A model generated the notes under the pieces. It made no database searches and was not told the DNA's origin. It was given only the letters and a program-made list of their open reading frames with translations. Positions 1 through 11,929 of a stretch of DNA of 64,000 nt are shown piece after piece; position 1 is the first letter of the stretch; every line of letters starts with the position of its first letter. This DNA comes from Ophioderma brevispina (taxonomy: Eukaryota; Echinodermata; Ophiuroidea; Amphilepidida; Ophiodermatidae). The translations under genes were made by a program, and so were the position numbers. The stretch spans positions 1 through 64,000 of the forward strand of contig JAMKCH010005374.1 in the NCBI GenBank assembly GCA_023653785.1, in the 5' to 3' direction.

Positions 1-347
1 ACATTGATTGGTAGGGAAGGGAAGTTTAGGGATCTGGCAAAAGCTCAAGCTTGACACCAAACAATCATACCATATCTTTTTATTTCCCCCTATGTATCGA
101 TTATAGGTGGCAAATTAAAGGTGGGGTGACCCCATTGCAACCTCGTCCCCCTGACTTACAATCAAAATTGAATTTGGTATATCACAGAAGAAGTTCATAT
201 TTTCTCATTATACCCCGTACATTTAAGATCCGTAAATGTTTCCCTTGATATATGACCACAACATTCCCCAAATGTTTGTCGAACCACATAATTATAGCAC
301 AGGTCCCTCCTATGCCCGTTTATACATTAATCAAGTCTGAGGAGTCC
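1..347. other. gene-free left edge
   Basis: No coding, RNA or clear repeat signal is visible here. Short open frames of 60-90 codons on the plus strand have no splice context and look like chance frames in AT-rich DNA. Confidence 0.5.
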
Positions 348-520
348 AAGTGTATTGAAAATATCGGATCCAAAACATGTTATGATAAAATTGGACGATT
401 TCCGCCCAATATTAATTGGTCTCACTATGAGTTTTAAAATATTGGGCTCGACTGCATCTCTCTCCCAATATTCTTGCAACTCATGCTCGACCAATTATTT
501 GGGCTTATCGATCCAATCTT
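348..520 (+). repeat. dispersed repeat, copy 1 (inverted partner at 33.3 kb)
   Basis: About 175 bp here match, in reverse complement, the stretch at 33334-33512. Shared landmarks in order are ATATCGGATCC, the word CCAATATTAATTGG, TTTTAAAATATTGGGCTC, GCATCTC, TTGCAACTCAT and TATCGATCCAAT. Homology stops sharply at both ends, as expected for an interspersed element rather than a gene. The paired CCAATAT/ATATTGG words suggest short internal inverted repeats. No coding capacity is seen and the family is not identified. Confidence 0.65.
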
Positions 521-1149
521 ATTCCATTATGCTTTTGCTATCCAACTGGCTTGAACGATTTGACCCAAAAGTTGAAAATTTGTTTTTTAATGAAAATCGA
601 CCATGTATCGTTTTCAAACCGCCTTAATTAATTCTCGGACTTCCAACTTTTAGCAAGATGTTTTACTTATGAATTAAAGTTTATTGCTTGGGCTGATTCC
701 ATACTATTCATAAATGGTTTTCAGGATATTGCACAAAATCAAACATAAACCATCCCTTTGTGATATTACAAATGCTATAGCAACCAGTGATGGCAGGACA
801 TGCCAACTGTTTGCAATTGTTCATTGTCCATTATGTTTTGCACTTTACACTAAATACACTCAAACCCTCGAGAATTTTCCTCAGACCAAAGTTAACAATC
901 ATTATAACAAAAGTGTGGCTTCGCTGGTATCCAATAAAGATGTAACTGCATCTCGTACCCATGGCTCATATCTTCTAATCTGATGGATTTGTTACTCCAA
1001 TGAAATAATAATAAGAGGAACATCACATAATAATCAGTGCTGAATTTCTCCAACACAACGATCGTTTAAAAAGTACCAGGAAATGGTGTGTTTTCTTTAT
1101 AAAACCTTTCTCATTTCGCAAACGACTCGTTATCATTTCAATATGAGAT
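521..1149. other. no recognisable feature
   Basis: AT-rich sequence with only short chance open frames. I see no splice-bounded exon, RNA gene or repeat. Confidence 0.45.
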
Positions 1150-1700
1150 TCATATAAGTGCAGTAAGGCTTAACATGGACATCAGTGGTGGCCATTTGAA
1201 AATCTAACTGATGGCCAATATTGACTTTGATCTAAAATTTACTGATAATTCAAGATCTTTAAAATCCAAGTACAGGACTTATTTGACCAAGCGTGAAATT
1301 TGATCGCCAACCTTCAAGAGAGGTTCATTTCATAATTGGGTAAATTTTTGAAATAATAGTGCATTAGCTTCCATTTTGAATCATGATGACATCTTGAAAT
1401 TCGAGATTTCCTGCTATCTGTTACAACTGCTATGCCATCAATGCGTTTTCCTGAACTCCTCAGCATTAGCAATGTTGGTTGTCCTTAATTAGTGTTTTTT
1501 TATCATTCTTACTCAAATTAGGCTTAAGTATAGATTTTCCTGGCGGCCATTTTGAAATCTAAGATGGCATCCATGTTGATATTAACCTAAATCAATAGCT
1601 CTATACATGCATCTTTTAAAATCTTACTATACCTTATTTGGTCAACAATAGGTGGAATTATGGCATTTACGCCTTGAAAGTAATAATTTCATAATTGGTA
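1150..1700. repeat. imperfect ~370-bp direct duplication
   Basis: Two diverged copies lie head to tail. The first starts near 1165 and the second near 1522. Shared landmarks are GGCTTAA..TGG, GGCCATTTTGAAATCTAA, CATCTTTAAAATC-type words, a TTATTTGACCAA/TTATTTGGTCAA word, and TTTCATAATTGGTAAA. The copies are roughly 70-80% alike by eye, with indels. This is non-coding and probably an old tandem duplication or a two-unit satellite. Confidence 0.55.
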
Positions 1701-3834
1701 AAACTCTCTGGGGACCCTGTTTGGCCATTGGGGGCGCTACAATTTTTGGCACTAGATCAGAAATTGTTCGGGGCTCCAATTGTATAATCATACCAGTTTC
1801 TGCTTTTAGAAAAGTGCACAATCTGCCCCCTTTTACAATTTTTTGCTTAGGGACTGGGCTAAATGGCTTATGAATAATTGTATGAGGAATCTGTTCCTCA
1901 CCATTTTAACTAATTGTGAAAATTAAAAGATCATAATCTAAATTACTCTTGGATATAATTTCAAAATGTTAAACATTAAAAATAGCAGCTTGAGAAACAT
2001 AAATGTATAAGAAATATTGCCTAGAAATTTCCATTTGCGAAATTACATTTTCAACCATATGAAGCTCCGCTTGGCACAATCAAATAACGCAAAACCAAAT
2101 GTAATTTTGTCTTCAATTTAATTTGTAGCTTTTAGTTTTAGCCCTTCTGAAGGGTAATGCACCTTAAGTTTAATGCATCCCGTTGTGGGGTTGAAATGGC
2201 TCCCCATTATCACAGGTCATTTGGGAGCCATCTCAAACCACTGCCTAAAGACTAGGCCTTGTGTGTACTCTTTGAATGCTTTTTCATGCTGATTCAAAAT
2301 TGATTATGAAAAGGCATATTTGATTTTTTTTGGTGAAAAATCATAAATTTGTACTCTCTAAGCAGCTTTATGACTAGCCTACCGGGCCAAAAACGGGTTA
2401 TATTGACACAAGTAAACAACCAAATGTATTCAAAAATCAAATGTTTTACAAAGAATGTCATTTTGTCTAATTCCTTTTGGCAAATATCTGCCCATTTTGC
2501 AAACCCACTTCTTCATTAAGTAATAAATTACATATGCATTGTTTCAAAGTTCAACTATCACCTTGCTAAAGTTTGCATGGACACAGATACTCATCATTAT
2601 CATCGTCAAGTCATCCGTAAATTGCAGATTTTTGGCTATTAAAGTCACCGCAATATAGATTAGTTACCAGTTTATTAACAATTGCATGTTTTGTGCCAAA
2701 AATGCTAAAAGAGGATTTTCTATGAATTTTATATTCTGGTCAAGAAATCACTGGTATAGTTTCATTTTTCCTCCTCTGTGCAGAGAAGATTTCAATAGCT
2801 TTCCACATGCATTGCTTCCAATGGAGGTTTTTGTACAGGTACTGATGTGGGTCTTTAGTGATGAACATGCTAAATTGACATACTGATCACAACTTGCCTT
2901 TTAAAGAGCGTTTCATCTCTACTCTCGATCCACATGGCAACCTGTTCAAAAACTTCCAATGGAGATCCATGCATTGTGGGTAGCTACTGGTATCTTCTCT
3001 TCCTCTGTGCCAGTGATGAGGTCAGCCACGGTCTTTGATGGTCATACCAGCACTGCGCGCTGACCTAAAGCGATAGTTTTTACACTATATATTTTATATT
3101 CCAAAAACTTGCAATCGTCATGATCTGTAGAATCATGCATATAGGACATCTCCTTCTAAAGACCTAATTACGGCCATTTGAGATTCTAAAATAAAGACTG
3201 AAAGACATTAGCACTTGTTTTTCTGGTATCCACGGTAAAAATTTGTCTGTGGTCCATGTAAATCTCACGCTTATTACTAAGAGGACAGGTTTGGGACCAT
3301 GTATTTTTTCGTCCTTTATTTATGTTTGCCAGTTTTTTCTTCCTCTTCTTCCCATTTTTCTATATAGATTTGTCTAATAATCCTCTTGGGTTGTATATTT
3401 ACTTTGATCCTCGTGGCATGAATTTGAGGTTCGCATCGTCCTAGATTCTGCTAATCTGCCTATAGGTATCTCCTTCTAAATATAGGACATTTTTACACGC
3501 ACGGGGTTCCACAAAGACTACAACTTCTAATGTTGTGCATGAAGGACATAACAAACTGCATTCAGAGGTAGAGAAACAGAGTATATAGATGTAAGACCTG
3601 TCATTACTGATTTGCCAAATACCTGTGAATGTGGAAACTTCTTCTTCTCGCAACAGAAAGAGTCAGGAATCTCATACCAAGATTCTCTGTTTTGGTCATT
3701 GAGCCAGTAATAATATATCTGTCCAGATTGACTGACTGAGGTCAGTGTGGACCGAAGCCATCACATCAATCATGTTATTGAGATTCTGATTCTGCTGTCA
3801 CGCAACGTCTTTGGTGTCCTCTGGGTATGTATTC
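1701..3834. other. no recognisable gene
   Basis: Mixed AT-rich DNA. The word TAGGACATCTCCTTCTAAA near 3142 recurs in altered form near 3465-3490, but I cannot delimit a repeat. On the minus strand between about 3780 and 3680 there is a run of ~36 codons without a stop (including NNMIDVMASVHTDLSQS). It has no clear splice sites, so it is not called as an exon. Confidence 0.4.
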
Positions 3835-4125
3835 TTGAGCCACTTGGATGAGTTGATTGCCGGTATATGTTTGAGGACAGACAAAAGATCTTGGAAGCAA
3901 TGGATGCCCACAAATGACCCTGATAGGAAAGAGAGCACCAAAGTAAGTATGATAAAAAACTAGAAAGATCTTGATATCAGGTGCAAAATAGAATTTTTGA
4001 GGCCTTCAATGAGTTGATTGTCGGGTATATGTTTGAGGACAGACAGGAGAATCTTGAAAGCATGTTGCCCACAAATTAACGCTGCTTGAAAGAAAGCCCA
4101 AAGTAAAAAATCGCTACTTGAAATC
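3835..4125 (+). repeat. ~165-bp direct duplication with decayed coding look
   Basis: Two copies (about 3840-3960 and 4005-4120) share GAGTTGATTG, GGTATATGTTTGAGGACAGA, CTTG(G)AA(A)GCA, GCCCACAAAT, and GAAAG..GCCCAAAGTA-type words. On the plus strand both can be read as a peptide containing YMFEDRQ, once single-base indels are allowed. The first copy runs into ACCAAAG followed by GTAAGT-like bases. This could be a duplicated exon that has decayed, or an interspersed repeat. No family is recognised and neither copy is intact over a useful length. Confidence 0.35.
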
Positions 4126-4399
4126 TCTCCTTACAACCTTTAAATATGATGAGAGGCCGTATTTTTCTCACATTGTCCGTCCTGAAATAGTGAGCCCTCA
4201 ATCCATTTCATTCCCAAAGGTATAAACAAACACTCCTGTTTTAATGGTTAAACCTTCAATATTAAAGAGAGTATTGATAGGGCCTTGCAATATCATTATT
4301 GCTTCTACCATAAAAAAAAACCCAAGTTTGTTTCCTTTCCACGCGGTTACTTGCTTGGGGCATATGTGCCAGACTCTCAATAGAGAACACAATAGACAT

Positions 4400-4760
4400 A
4401 AATCATTTAAAGCAAATTGTGCTCAACATGGAGGGTCAAAGGTCATTAAAAGGGGAAATTACGGTCTTAATGTGAAAAATCTTCAAAACATCAGAGTGCA
4501 TGCAGGTAGGCATGCGTCACGTAACTATGCATATGAAAGAGTAGAGAACCTTCCCAACACTTGCTCAACATGGGGCGTTCAAAGTCATTTTAAAGGGGAA
4601 ACTTCGGTCTTTAAATGGAAAAATCTTCGAAAAAACATAGCTGCGTTACCAACTTTGCATGGTCACGTGACTTGTGTAGTAAATAAACAGTTAAGGACCA
4701 TTCAGCAAAATTTGTGATCGGCATGGGGGTTGAAAAAGGTCATTAAGGGAGCCATTTACT
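4400..4760 (+). repeat. satellite S1 (~115-150 bp units), first array
   Basis: Three diverged units occur in tandem. Each contains GTGCTCAACATGG, GGGTCAAAGGTCATTAAA, GGGGAAACTTCGGTCTT, GTGAAAAATCTTCAAAA, and CACGT(G)AC..GCATATGA. The same unit recurs at 12340-12800. GGGTCAAAGGTCA at 4433-4445 is a perfect direct repeat of AGGTCA-type hexamers spaced by one base (DR1). A 157-codon open frame runs across the array, but it only reads through the repeat and is not treated as a gene. Confidence 0.7.
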
Positions 4761-4849
4761 GCATGGCAGATGGTGTCTGCATGGCACATGCGAAGATACC
4801 CGTGTTGCTAAACACAACTGTGGCCGTCTAGTTCTTCTTAGATCATGCG

Positions 4850-6860
4850 GCGCAGGCTGATATTTACTGGCCGTTCGTGATTCTTTCTTTTCTTTCCTAG
4901 CCGTGTGCGTAGCACGGCTATGCTGTCTTGTATTGTGCATTTCTTTTTCTCTTCGTCTTTCCCACTTTCTTCAATGCTACTAGTGTCACACGGTTTATCC
5001 GATTGCACGAAAATTGGTCATAAGAACCCTGGCCCAATGCCCCTAATAGGGTGTACACAGATTGGGGTCAAAAGGTCACTTTAACCGGAAGTAGCCCGCC
5101 ATTTTGTAAAATCTTTTTTAATTTTATAAACGCTTACTTGTTCCTACAGACAACAAGCTATAGATTCCAAATTTGTTCCCAAGAACCTTATCCACCCTTT
5201 CATATAGGGTGTTACACAGATAAAAACGATCCAAGTTTCATAAATCAAAATGGCGGGTCCATAATCTAATATATTGGCATAAAATTCTATCGCAAAGAAA
5301 TTAAGACTTGGATAGGTGATGTCTGTGCAAAAGTTGCGAGACTAGTGTGGAGGACGAATAAGAGGACAGAATATGACAGAAGGGGTAATCTGTAAGATAT
5401 GCAAATAGCTAAAATCAATATGAAAAAACGCTATAAAATCATCAACCAAAGTAGATATTTGTGTCAAATTTGTTACAAGAACCACTGGAAAAAAGCCTCT
5501 TCTATACATTAGGTGCTAACTAGTGGGGTCAAAGGCAAAAAGGTTCATCTAGGGGTCAATATAAAGAGCTAATTGACCTATCTACCTATGCCATCTTGTA
5601 GGCATCAATGAAAAGTGCATGAAAAAGAGTCCCAGTGACACCGCTTGTAAAGCCATCGTTTAAGGGTAAGGGTCAAACTGATACTCGGGCATGGCATCGT
5701 ATCCTGGAGTCGTCTAGTCCATGTCTATGGTCATTACACAAGGGTGTACACACAAAATGATCAAGTAATCAGCAAGGGGTCATTTTCAGCCCAAAGTGTC
5801 CCTCTAACCATGGAATTTAAACCGATGGTACGCCTAGTCAGCAAGTGATCCATTTATCCCCATGCTAGGTTGCCTGTTTCGAGCCACTTAAGTGCTCTAG
5901 TTTTAAACAGTCGAGGAACTCGAATGTGTTTTGTTTCTGTACGGTTTCTTTCTTGTTCTTATATCATGACGGTGCAGCCGCATGATATTATTGCTTCTCT
6001 CGATTTCTTTACTTTCTTTCTTTCTTTCTTATTTTCTTTGTACCTTGCTTCAAAATGCTCCTCGTGCCAGACTGCTTGGTCGGATTGGAACCAAGAATTG
6101 GCCACAAGAACCCTTGACCCAGGCTCCTGAATGAGGCGTTTGTAAACAATTTGACATAGGCGTCTCCGTAGGGTCAATAGCGGTCATGGTCGCGCTAACC
6201 CCCCTTTTCCTTCTTCTCCCACGTTTGCATGTGCTCTCGATGCCATAATTCGTCACAGGTTTGCCAGGTGACTGGCCATATGGGGTGTAAACAGAATGTT
6301 TAATCCAAAGGTATATTTAGGGGTCCAAAAAGGGGCCGGCAATTCTCGTCACCCTCTAATATTTCAAAATGCTTACTAGTGTTACACAGTAAACGTGATC
6401 TTGACCAGGACTTCGTTCCCGAATAACCCCAGACCCAAGTTGCCATCAGGGTGTTTACAGTTGGGGTCAAAGGTCACGAAGGGGGTCATTAAGGGTCAGT
6501 CGCGCTTACCTCCTTTTTGCTGTTTATGCCATGCAAACAAAGTCAACTGCCTATAATCACCAGTATTCGTCAGAATATCCGCTGACGCAAAAGCCCAATA
6601 TGGGGTGTTGTTTACAAGTTGGGGTCAAGGTCACGCAGGGGTCATATGACAGTCAGTGCTACCCTCCTGTGTGTGTCTGATTTCTCCACAAATCATTACG
6701 ATATGCATAGAACTTGGTCAGAAGAACCAGGAGGCAAAAGCCCATATGGGGTGTTGTTGTTGTTACACAGATTGAGATTTCAGTGCTCAGGGAAGGGGTC
6801 AGTTGAGGTCATTTCGTGCTTTGTATGTCAAGCAGATTTTGCGCACAGGTCTTCAAAATG
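4850..6860 (+). repeat. satellite S2 (~150-200 bp units), main degenerate array
   Basis: Many diverged units occur head to tail, e.g. near 4965, 5450, 6050, 6240, 6370, 6530 and 6700. A typical unit has a pyrimidine tract (TTCTTTCTTT), then CTTCAAAATGCT, ACTAGTG(T)CACACGG, CGATTG..GAAAATTGGTCA, AAGAACCC..GACCCAA, GGGGTGT..ACACAG, and ATTGGGGTCAAAGGTCAC. Copies recur near 7600 and 11930-12380. GGGTCAAAGGTCA at 6464-6476 is a DR1-type element, and other units carry spacing variants. This is non-coding satellite. Unit boundaries are approximate because indels are frequent. Confidence 0.65.
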
Positions 6861-7839
6861 CAATATTTTAAGCCAAATTAAATTTTTCATGGCAAAAGAC
6901 ATCAGACGTCGTGATTGGTAAAAAACACCCAAGCCCGTTTCCATATAAACGCGAAATGGCTCAAAAATCCATTCTTACTATGCAAAGTTTCAATATTGAA
7001 CCGCCTATATATATTAATTACCAGCATTACGTCGTCTGCTAGACGGCGTACTGATATATGTGGCGCACCCTATCTTCTGAAAGCCATTTAGTTCCAGTTG
7101 GATTTTGGTTTGTAAAATTAACCAATTTTGCGGCTTTTCATAATTTTTTTCAATGCAGAAATTCACAGCTTCATTTTGACACCAATGTTACTTCCTAAGT
7201 CCCACGTAGTCCCAAAAGATATGCCTAAAAAATGTTGGCGCGTGTTTTTTTAAATGAGAGTATTAGAATCCCCATTTTTGCTGAAACTATTTATGAGCTC
7301 CGGCCTCCCCCCCCCATTGAGGTTCGGTCCTTCCCCCCCAGATATATAATACACATGCAGTAAACAGTCTGGTCGCAAAGAAAGATAACTGTTGCCGAAT
7401 TTCGATTCATTGCCGTCGAAGAAGTGCGGAACTTGGAAGCACGGCTAGGTCTTGTATTTGAAAGACCTAACACAGCATATCAATTGCCGATAATCCACCG
7501 GACTGGTCTCAGAAGAAGAATTGCTGATCCCAACCCTTTATAATGTTACATGATTGGGGTCAAGAGTCACATGGAACAGGTGCAAGTAGTACCGCGTGAT
7601 ATTACTCGGTGCTTTCTAAAACGCACAATCATGCCTAGTTCTCTTTCTTATCTTTCTTCTTTCTGTCACCTGCTTCAATTCTTGCAGAATGGAACCTCCC
7701 CATAATAAACCAAAACTGTCAAAGGACAAGTACATGCAACAGAAACTTTTGGACCATACCGATTTGTTGTCAAAGGTAACGATAGGGTCACAGGGGTCAC
7801 CAACCTTAAGATGCACAAAATCTTAGGAATTAGCTAAAT
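6861..7839. other. spacer with scattered S2 fragments
   Basis: No gene is seen. A diverged S2 unit is recognisable around 7540-7800 (ATTGGGGTCAAGAGTCACA, then a TTCTTTCTT tract and TGCTTCAATTC). C-runs at 7305-7340 surround TTGAGGTTCGGTCCTT and may be a transposon-end fragment, but no partner end was found. Confidence 0.4.
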
Positions 7840-8990
7840 ATCAAAACTAATGATGTCACTGGTAGGCACTATCAAACACTACAAAAAAGTCAATTATGAC
7901 TTTGTCACATGACACATGATTCAGAGGTCAGAGGTCAAAAACATCAAAATATGTTACACTTCAAATACACTCCTTTTACAAATTACTAGTTTGAATCACG
8001 TGACTCATGATGTGTGCAGTTGACATCCCCACCAAAAAGTTAATTAATGAAATTTTTATACAAAGGTCATCTGCGGGGGTTTTTTTCACTAAGGTCAATG
8101 ACCTTACCGTGTGTAAAATTTTTAAAACAGGTCAAATAGAAAATCTGTTTAAATCATCCGTAGTACTTGATGAGGAGGTCAATAAAAGTCAATCATGACC
8201 CCAGAACATGACCCATGGGTTAGGGTCAAGAGTCAAAATCATCCAAATTACGTTACACTTTAAATCACACTCCTTTTAAGATTACCATCTAGTATGATCA
8301 TGTGCTATGTAGTGTGGGTGCAGCTCTTGACATCCCCACAAAGTTACTTAATGAAATTTTGATCAAAGGTCCCCTGTGGTCATTAAGGTCAGATGGACCT
8401 TTACGGTGTTGTAAAATTTAAAACAAGGTCAAATAGAAAATCGTTTTATACCATTCCTGTAGACTTGATGAAGGTCAAATAAAAGTAATTCATGACCCAT
8501 CACATGACCATGGTTTAGGGGTCAAAGGTCAAAATACATCAAATTACGTTACCACTTCAAATCAAATCCTTTTACAGATTACAATAGTATGATCACGTGG
8601 ACTCACTGTATGGGGGCGCGTGAGTTCCCCCACAAAGTTACTTAATGAGTTTGATCAAAAAGGTCATGTGGGTCACTAGGTCAATGACCTTTTACTGTGT
8701 GTAAAAATTTAAAACAAAGTTCAAATAAAAATCTTTTTATCCCATCCAGTAGTACTTGATGAGAAGGCAATAAAAGTCCCTCATGACCATCACCTGACCC
8801 ATGGTTAAGGGGTCAAGGTCAAAATTTCTGCAAATTCGTTTACAATTCAAATCACTACTTCTATTACAATTACATAGTATGATTCTCGTGACTCATTATG
8901 TGGGGTAGTTTGACACCCCCTACAAATGCTACATAAGGGTTCGCATTTCATAAGGTGGTTCTGTCAATTGGGGCGATCTGACATTTGTCC
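7840..8990 (+). repeat. satellite S3 (~290 bp units), four-copy array
   Basis: Four consecutive units begin near 7905, 8195, 8490 and 8785. Each holds, in order, CATGACCCA..ACATGACCCATGG, GGGGTCAAAGGTCAAAA, AAATTACGTTACACTTCAAAT, AGTATGATCACGTGACTCA, GACATCCCCACAAAGTTAC, TTAATGAAATTTTGATCAAA, AAGGTCAATGACCTTTAC and CAAATAGAAAATC. The unit therefore repeatedly presents a DR1 site (8519-8531) and a 13-bp inverted repeat AGGTCAATGACCT (8092-8104, 8678-8690). A further single copy lies at 10795-11175. Open frames across it are incidental. Confidence 0.75.
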
Positions 8991-9555
8991 CACAAAATTT
9001 TATTTCAAAGAAATATTTCAGAAAGTACTGAATGTATGACAACAAAAAATGGTGTCATTTGCCGCTAATTTGTTCTTTACTTTAATGAACAAGTTCCCAT
9101 TTCATTGAATGGATATAATAGCGAAGTTACGTTTAAAAATTGTCCCAAGTATGTCAGGGTGGAGTCGGTGGCAGGAGCAGTTCGGGTGGGGTGGAGGAAC
9201 CGCAAGAGCCCATAGACTTCACATAAAAAACTGAAATTACACCAAATTTCTGATCCTTTTTGTACCTGAAAATATTTACAGTAGGAATAATTCTTTTTAA
9301 AAGCATTGTGAATACCTAAAGATTGCACATCTGCAAAGAAAGAAACACCATTGCATTTATACAGGGGTGAGGGTGAGTAAAGTAAAATTATTCAGGGTGT
9401 GAAAATAAATACCTTTTTGTGACATTAATTTCTAAATCTAGTTGTGTCACATCGGTAAAACATTTGTCTATAATCTTGTATTATACAATGTTTATGAATT
9501 TTAAAAAAAGAAAAAACCTAAAAAATTAAATATTTGATATGATAGATTATATATA
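8991..9555. other. no recognisable feature
   Basis: AT-rich spacer with a small GC-richer patch at 9140-9200 (GGGTGGAGTCGGTGGCAGG). A minus-strand frame crosses it, but I find no convincing donor or acceptor. Confidence 0.4.
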
Positions 9556-9777
9556 ACAGGGTGGTTCCAATAAAAAACAAAAAACCACGGCTCTCCAAAT
9601 AAAATAAACACCAATACAATACAAAAAAAAACAGCTCATCAACACACCTCCCTATAAAAACCATACAACACAAAAAAACAAACTACTGGTCCAAAAAATA
9701 CAAACACAAACAAAAAAAAACCGAAAATTAAAAAAAAAAAACACCCAAACAAACACATACAAAAAAAATTTTGTTTT

Positions 9778-9812
<35 letters not shown>
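9556..9812. repeat. G-depleted A/C tract ending in a 34-base T run
   Basis: Between about 9595 and 9770 there are only about four G residues, the strand being almost purely A, C and some T. It is followed by TTTTGTTTTG and an uninterrupted T run at 9779-9812. The A-rich then T-rich halves can fold back on each other. It may be real low-complexity sequence or a collapsed consensus. The Lys-rich minus-strand open frame here is a composition artefact. Confidence 0.7.
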
Positions 9813-9813
<1 letters not shown>

Positions 9814-10794
9814 TATAGGGGGGATGTATTTCATGGGAACATTTTTCTGTGTAGTTAAAATGTCATTTTCAGCAATGAGTTATCATACAGTCACAATAAA
9901 TGCTTTAGTTTGTACCTGTAGACAATTATTTTAGGAAAGTGTGAAATATGTGTTTAATGCACGTAGGACACCAAAATATGCTTTATACATCAGTGTATAG
10001 TCAGAATTTTTTGTTTTCTTTACATGTGCAGGACCTATTTAAATGATGAGAAATACAGAAGGATGCCTTACATTTTTATCACCCTATATGATTTTATCAG
10101 GAATGGTGGGTTTTAGGAAGAGGCTACACTATTTACTTTCTGGCACACGTTTTACTAATATTTTTGGTTCGACCTTCCATAGCCATTAAGGGACAATTTG
10201 AAGCAACAGAAAGTTTTGCTTCAATGACAGGGGTTAATTTTATCAAGTGAGCAACCGTATGATAAAAAGTTACACAAGAGTATGGGTTATATCTGTTTTT
10301 AAAGCAGCATGCTTCCATTACCAATGACCAGAAAAGGATGTACTCTGAACAGTAGTATGAAATTCTTTTATACATGTATTTTACACTTAAAAATAAGCAT
10401 AATTTTGAACACCGGATATTTAACACAAGGTTATTGTGAACTCGTTCTCCTTGCTTGTTTGAAAGGGCCTAAGTTTAACCATTCTGAATCATATTATTTG
10501 ATCTACATATTATTACAGAAAACGGAAACCACACAGTTCACCATGACAAGAAAAATGCTAACTTTTTTGTGTTTCCCCTGTTGTATATTTCTGGACCCAA
10601 CCCTGTATAACAGGGTGTACTTAGCTTATTATTTTGGCAACGTGTAATATAAGCTTCCAAAAATGTATACTTTAATGGTCTAGAATGTATTGATTAAATG
10701 TAATACTCGGTTGAAGGAAAAAAAATACGCACTAATTTTTTTGTTATTTTCTACCATTGTAATAGTTTTTAGGAACAAACTTATGAAATGCGAC
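9813..10794. other. AT-rich spacer, no supported gene
   Basis: Contains overlapping frames of ~97-112 codons on both strands (10133-10647), without splice sites, family motifs or codon bias. I regard them as chance frames. Confidence 0.4.
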
Positions 10795-11175
10795 CTTAAG
10801 GAATTTTTAATCATCAATGGTCATTTGGGGTCACTTAAGGTCAATGACCTTTATGTGTGGTTTGTAAAAAGGTAAAAAAAGGTCAAATAGAAAATCTTTT
10901 TGTCCCATCCTTTAGTAGGGACTTGAATGAGAGGCAAATAAAAAGCATATTCATGACCCCATCCACTGACCCGGTTTAGAGGTCAAAGTCCAAAATTTTA
11001 TTCAATTACGTTACACTTCAAATCACTTCACCTCCTTCTACGATTTTAGTATGATCACGTAACTCATGTGTTTGGTTCCGTTTGTGAAAAGCTTTTTTGT
11101 TGTGTAGTTTGGGCAAATTCCCTACACAAAAGTTACGAATGAAATTTTGAATGGTCAAAGGTATTTGGGGCGGTC
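10795..11175 (+). repeat. satellite S3, isolated copy
   Basis: A single ~290-bp S3 unit plus part of a second, in the same orientation as the array at 7840-8990. It includes GGTCATTTGGGGTCA, the perfect inverted repeat AGGTCAATGACCT at 10838-10850, AAAAGGTCAAATAGAAAATC, TCATGACCCCATC, a degraded GAGGTCAAAGTCC, CAATTACGTTACACTTCAA and AGTATGATCACGTAACTCA. It shows that S3 is dispersed as well as tandem. Confidence 0.7.
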
Positions 11176-11289
11176 ACAGGGATTCCAAGACTGATTTTTC
11201 AAAAAAAGCTTTCTTCTGCAAGTTTCGGTCTCAGCATTCTCGAATGGTTCAGATCGGTAAACAGATCTAGTTTTTTCTTCTTCTGAAAG

Positions 11290-11900
11290 CACTCTTTTAC
11301 AAAATAGTACCTCTGATTTGCCCTTAATTGCATAGATATCGCCTATTGCCAGTGCTAAGGGGTGTACACAGAATTAGCTTGTTGTCGCAAGTGGGCATCT
11401 TCGGCCATTTTAGGCCACTTTTGGCCAAAATCCCTATGAAAAGCACTTCTTTTTTACAAATATTGCATTGCTGATCCTTGCCCTTCTTGCATAGATATCT
11501 GCCAATATATGCATAGATATTGCCCAATTTGACCTGAGTTTCGTTCTTTCTTTTCCAAATGTGACTTCTTAAGCTTCTTTTATAGCCAAATGATTGCGCC
11601 AATGTAGCCAAAATTTTGCTCAAAAGCCATGGATGGCACTAACCTTTGTTTTTGCCCATTGGGTTGTGGCAGTTAGTTTTGGCCTAGTGGTCACCTATTG
11701 GTCGTATTGGTCATTTTGGCCCCCCAAATCTAAGAAAGCCGCCTTCTTTTACAAAAAGCGTGTTGGTTGTGTGATTTGCCCTTTATGATAGATATCCCTA
11801 TTGTTAGTTGCCGATTAGGGTTGTATAAATGAGAATAGCATCAGTGGTCGCAAATGGGCATTTTGGCCATTTTTACCGCATATATTTGTGCTTGTGAACC
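11290..11900 (+). repeat. ~200-bp diverged tandem repeat (S4)
   Basis: About three units share GAAAGCACTTCTTTTACAAA, GATTTGCCCTT..TTGCATAGATAT, CC(T)ATTG..AGTG, GGTGTA(CA)CA, GTGGTCGCAAATGGGCAT and TTTGGCCATTTTAGGCCA. It merges on the right into S2-type units. Non-coding. Confidence 0.5.
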
Positions 11901-11929
11901 AAAAATGGGCCTCAGTTTCTTCTTTCTGT

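Noticed and set aside
4244..4717. 157-codon plus-strand ORF
   Set aside because: It reads through satellite S1 units. The same sequence elsewhere (12.3-12.8 kb) is not open, and there is no family signature.
9652..9834. Lys-rich minus-strand ORF
   Set aside because: It is a translation of the poly-T/poly-A tract.
10133..10647. Overlapping ~100-codon ORFs on both strands
   Set aside because: They overlap each other in AT-rich spacer and show no codon or motif support.
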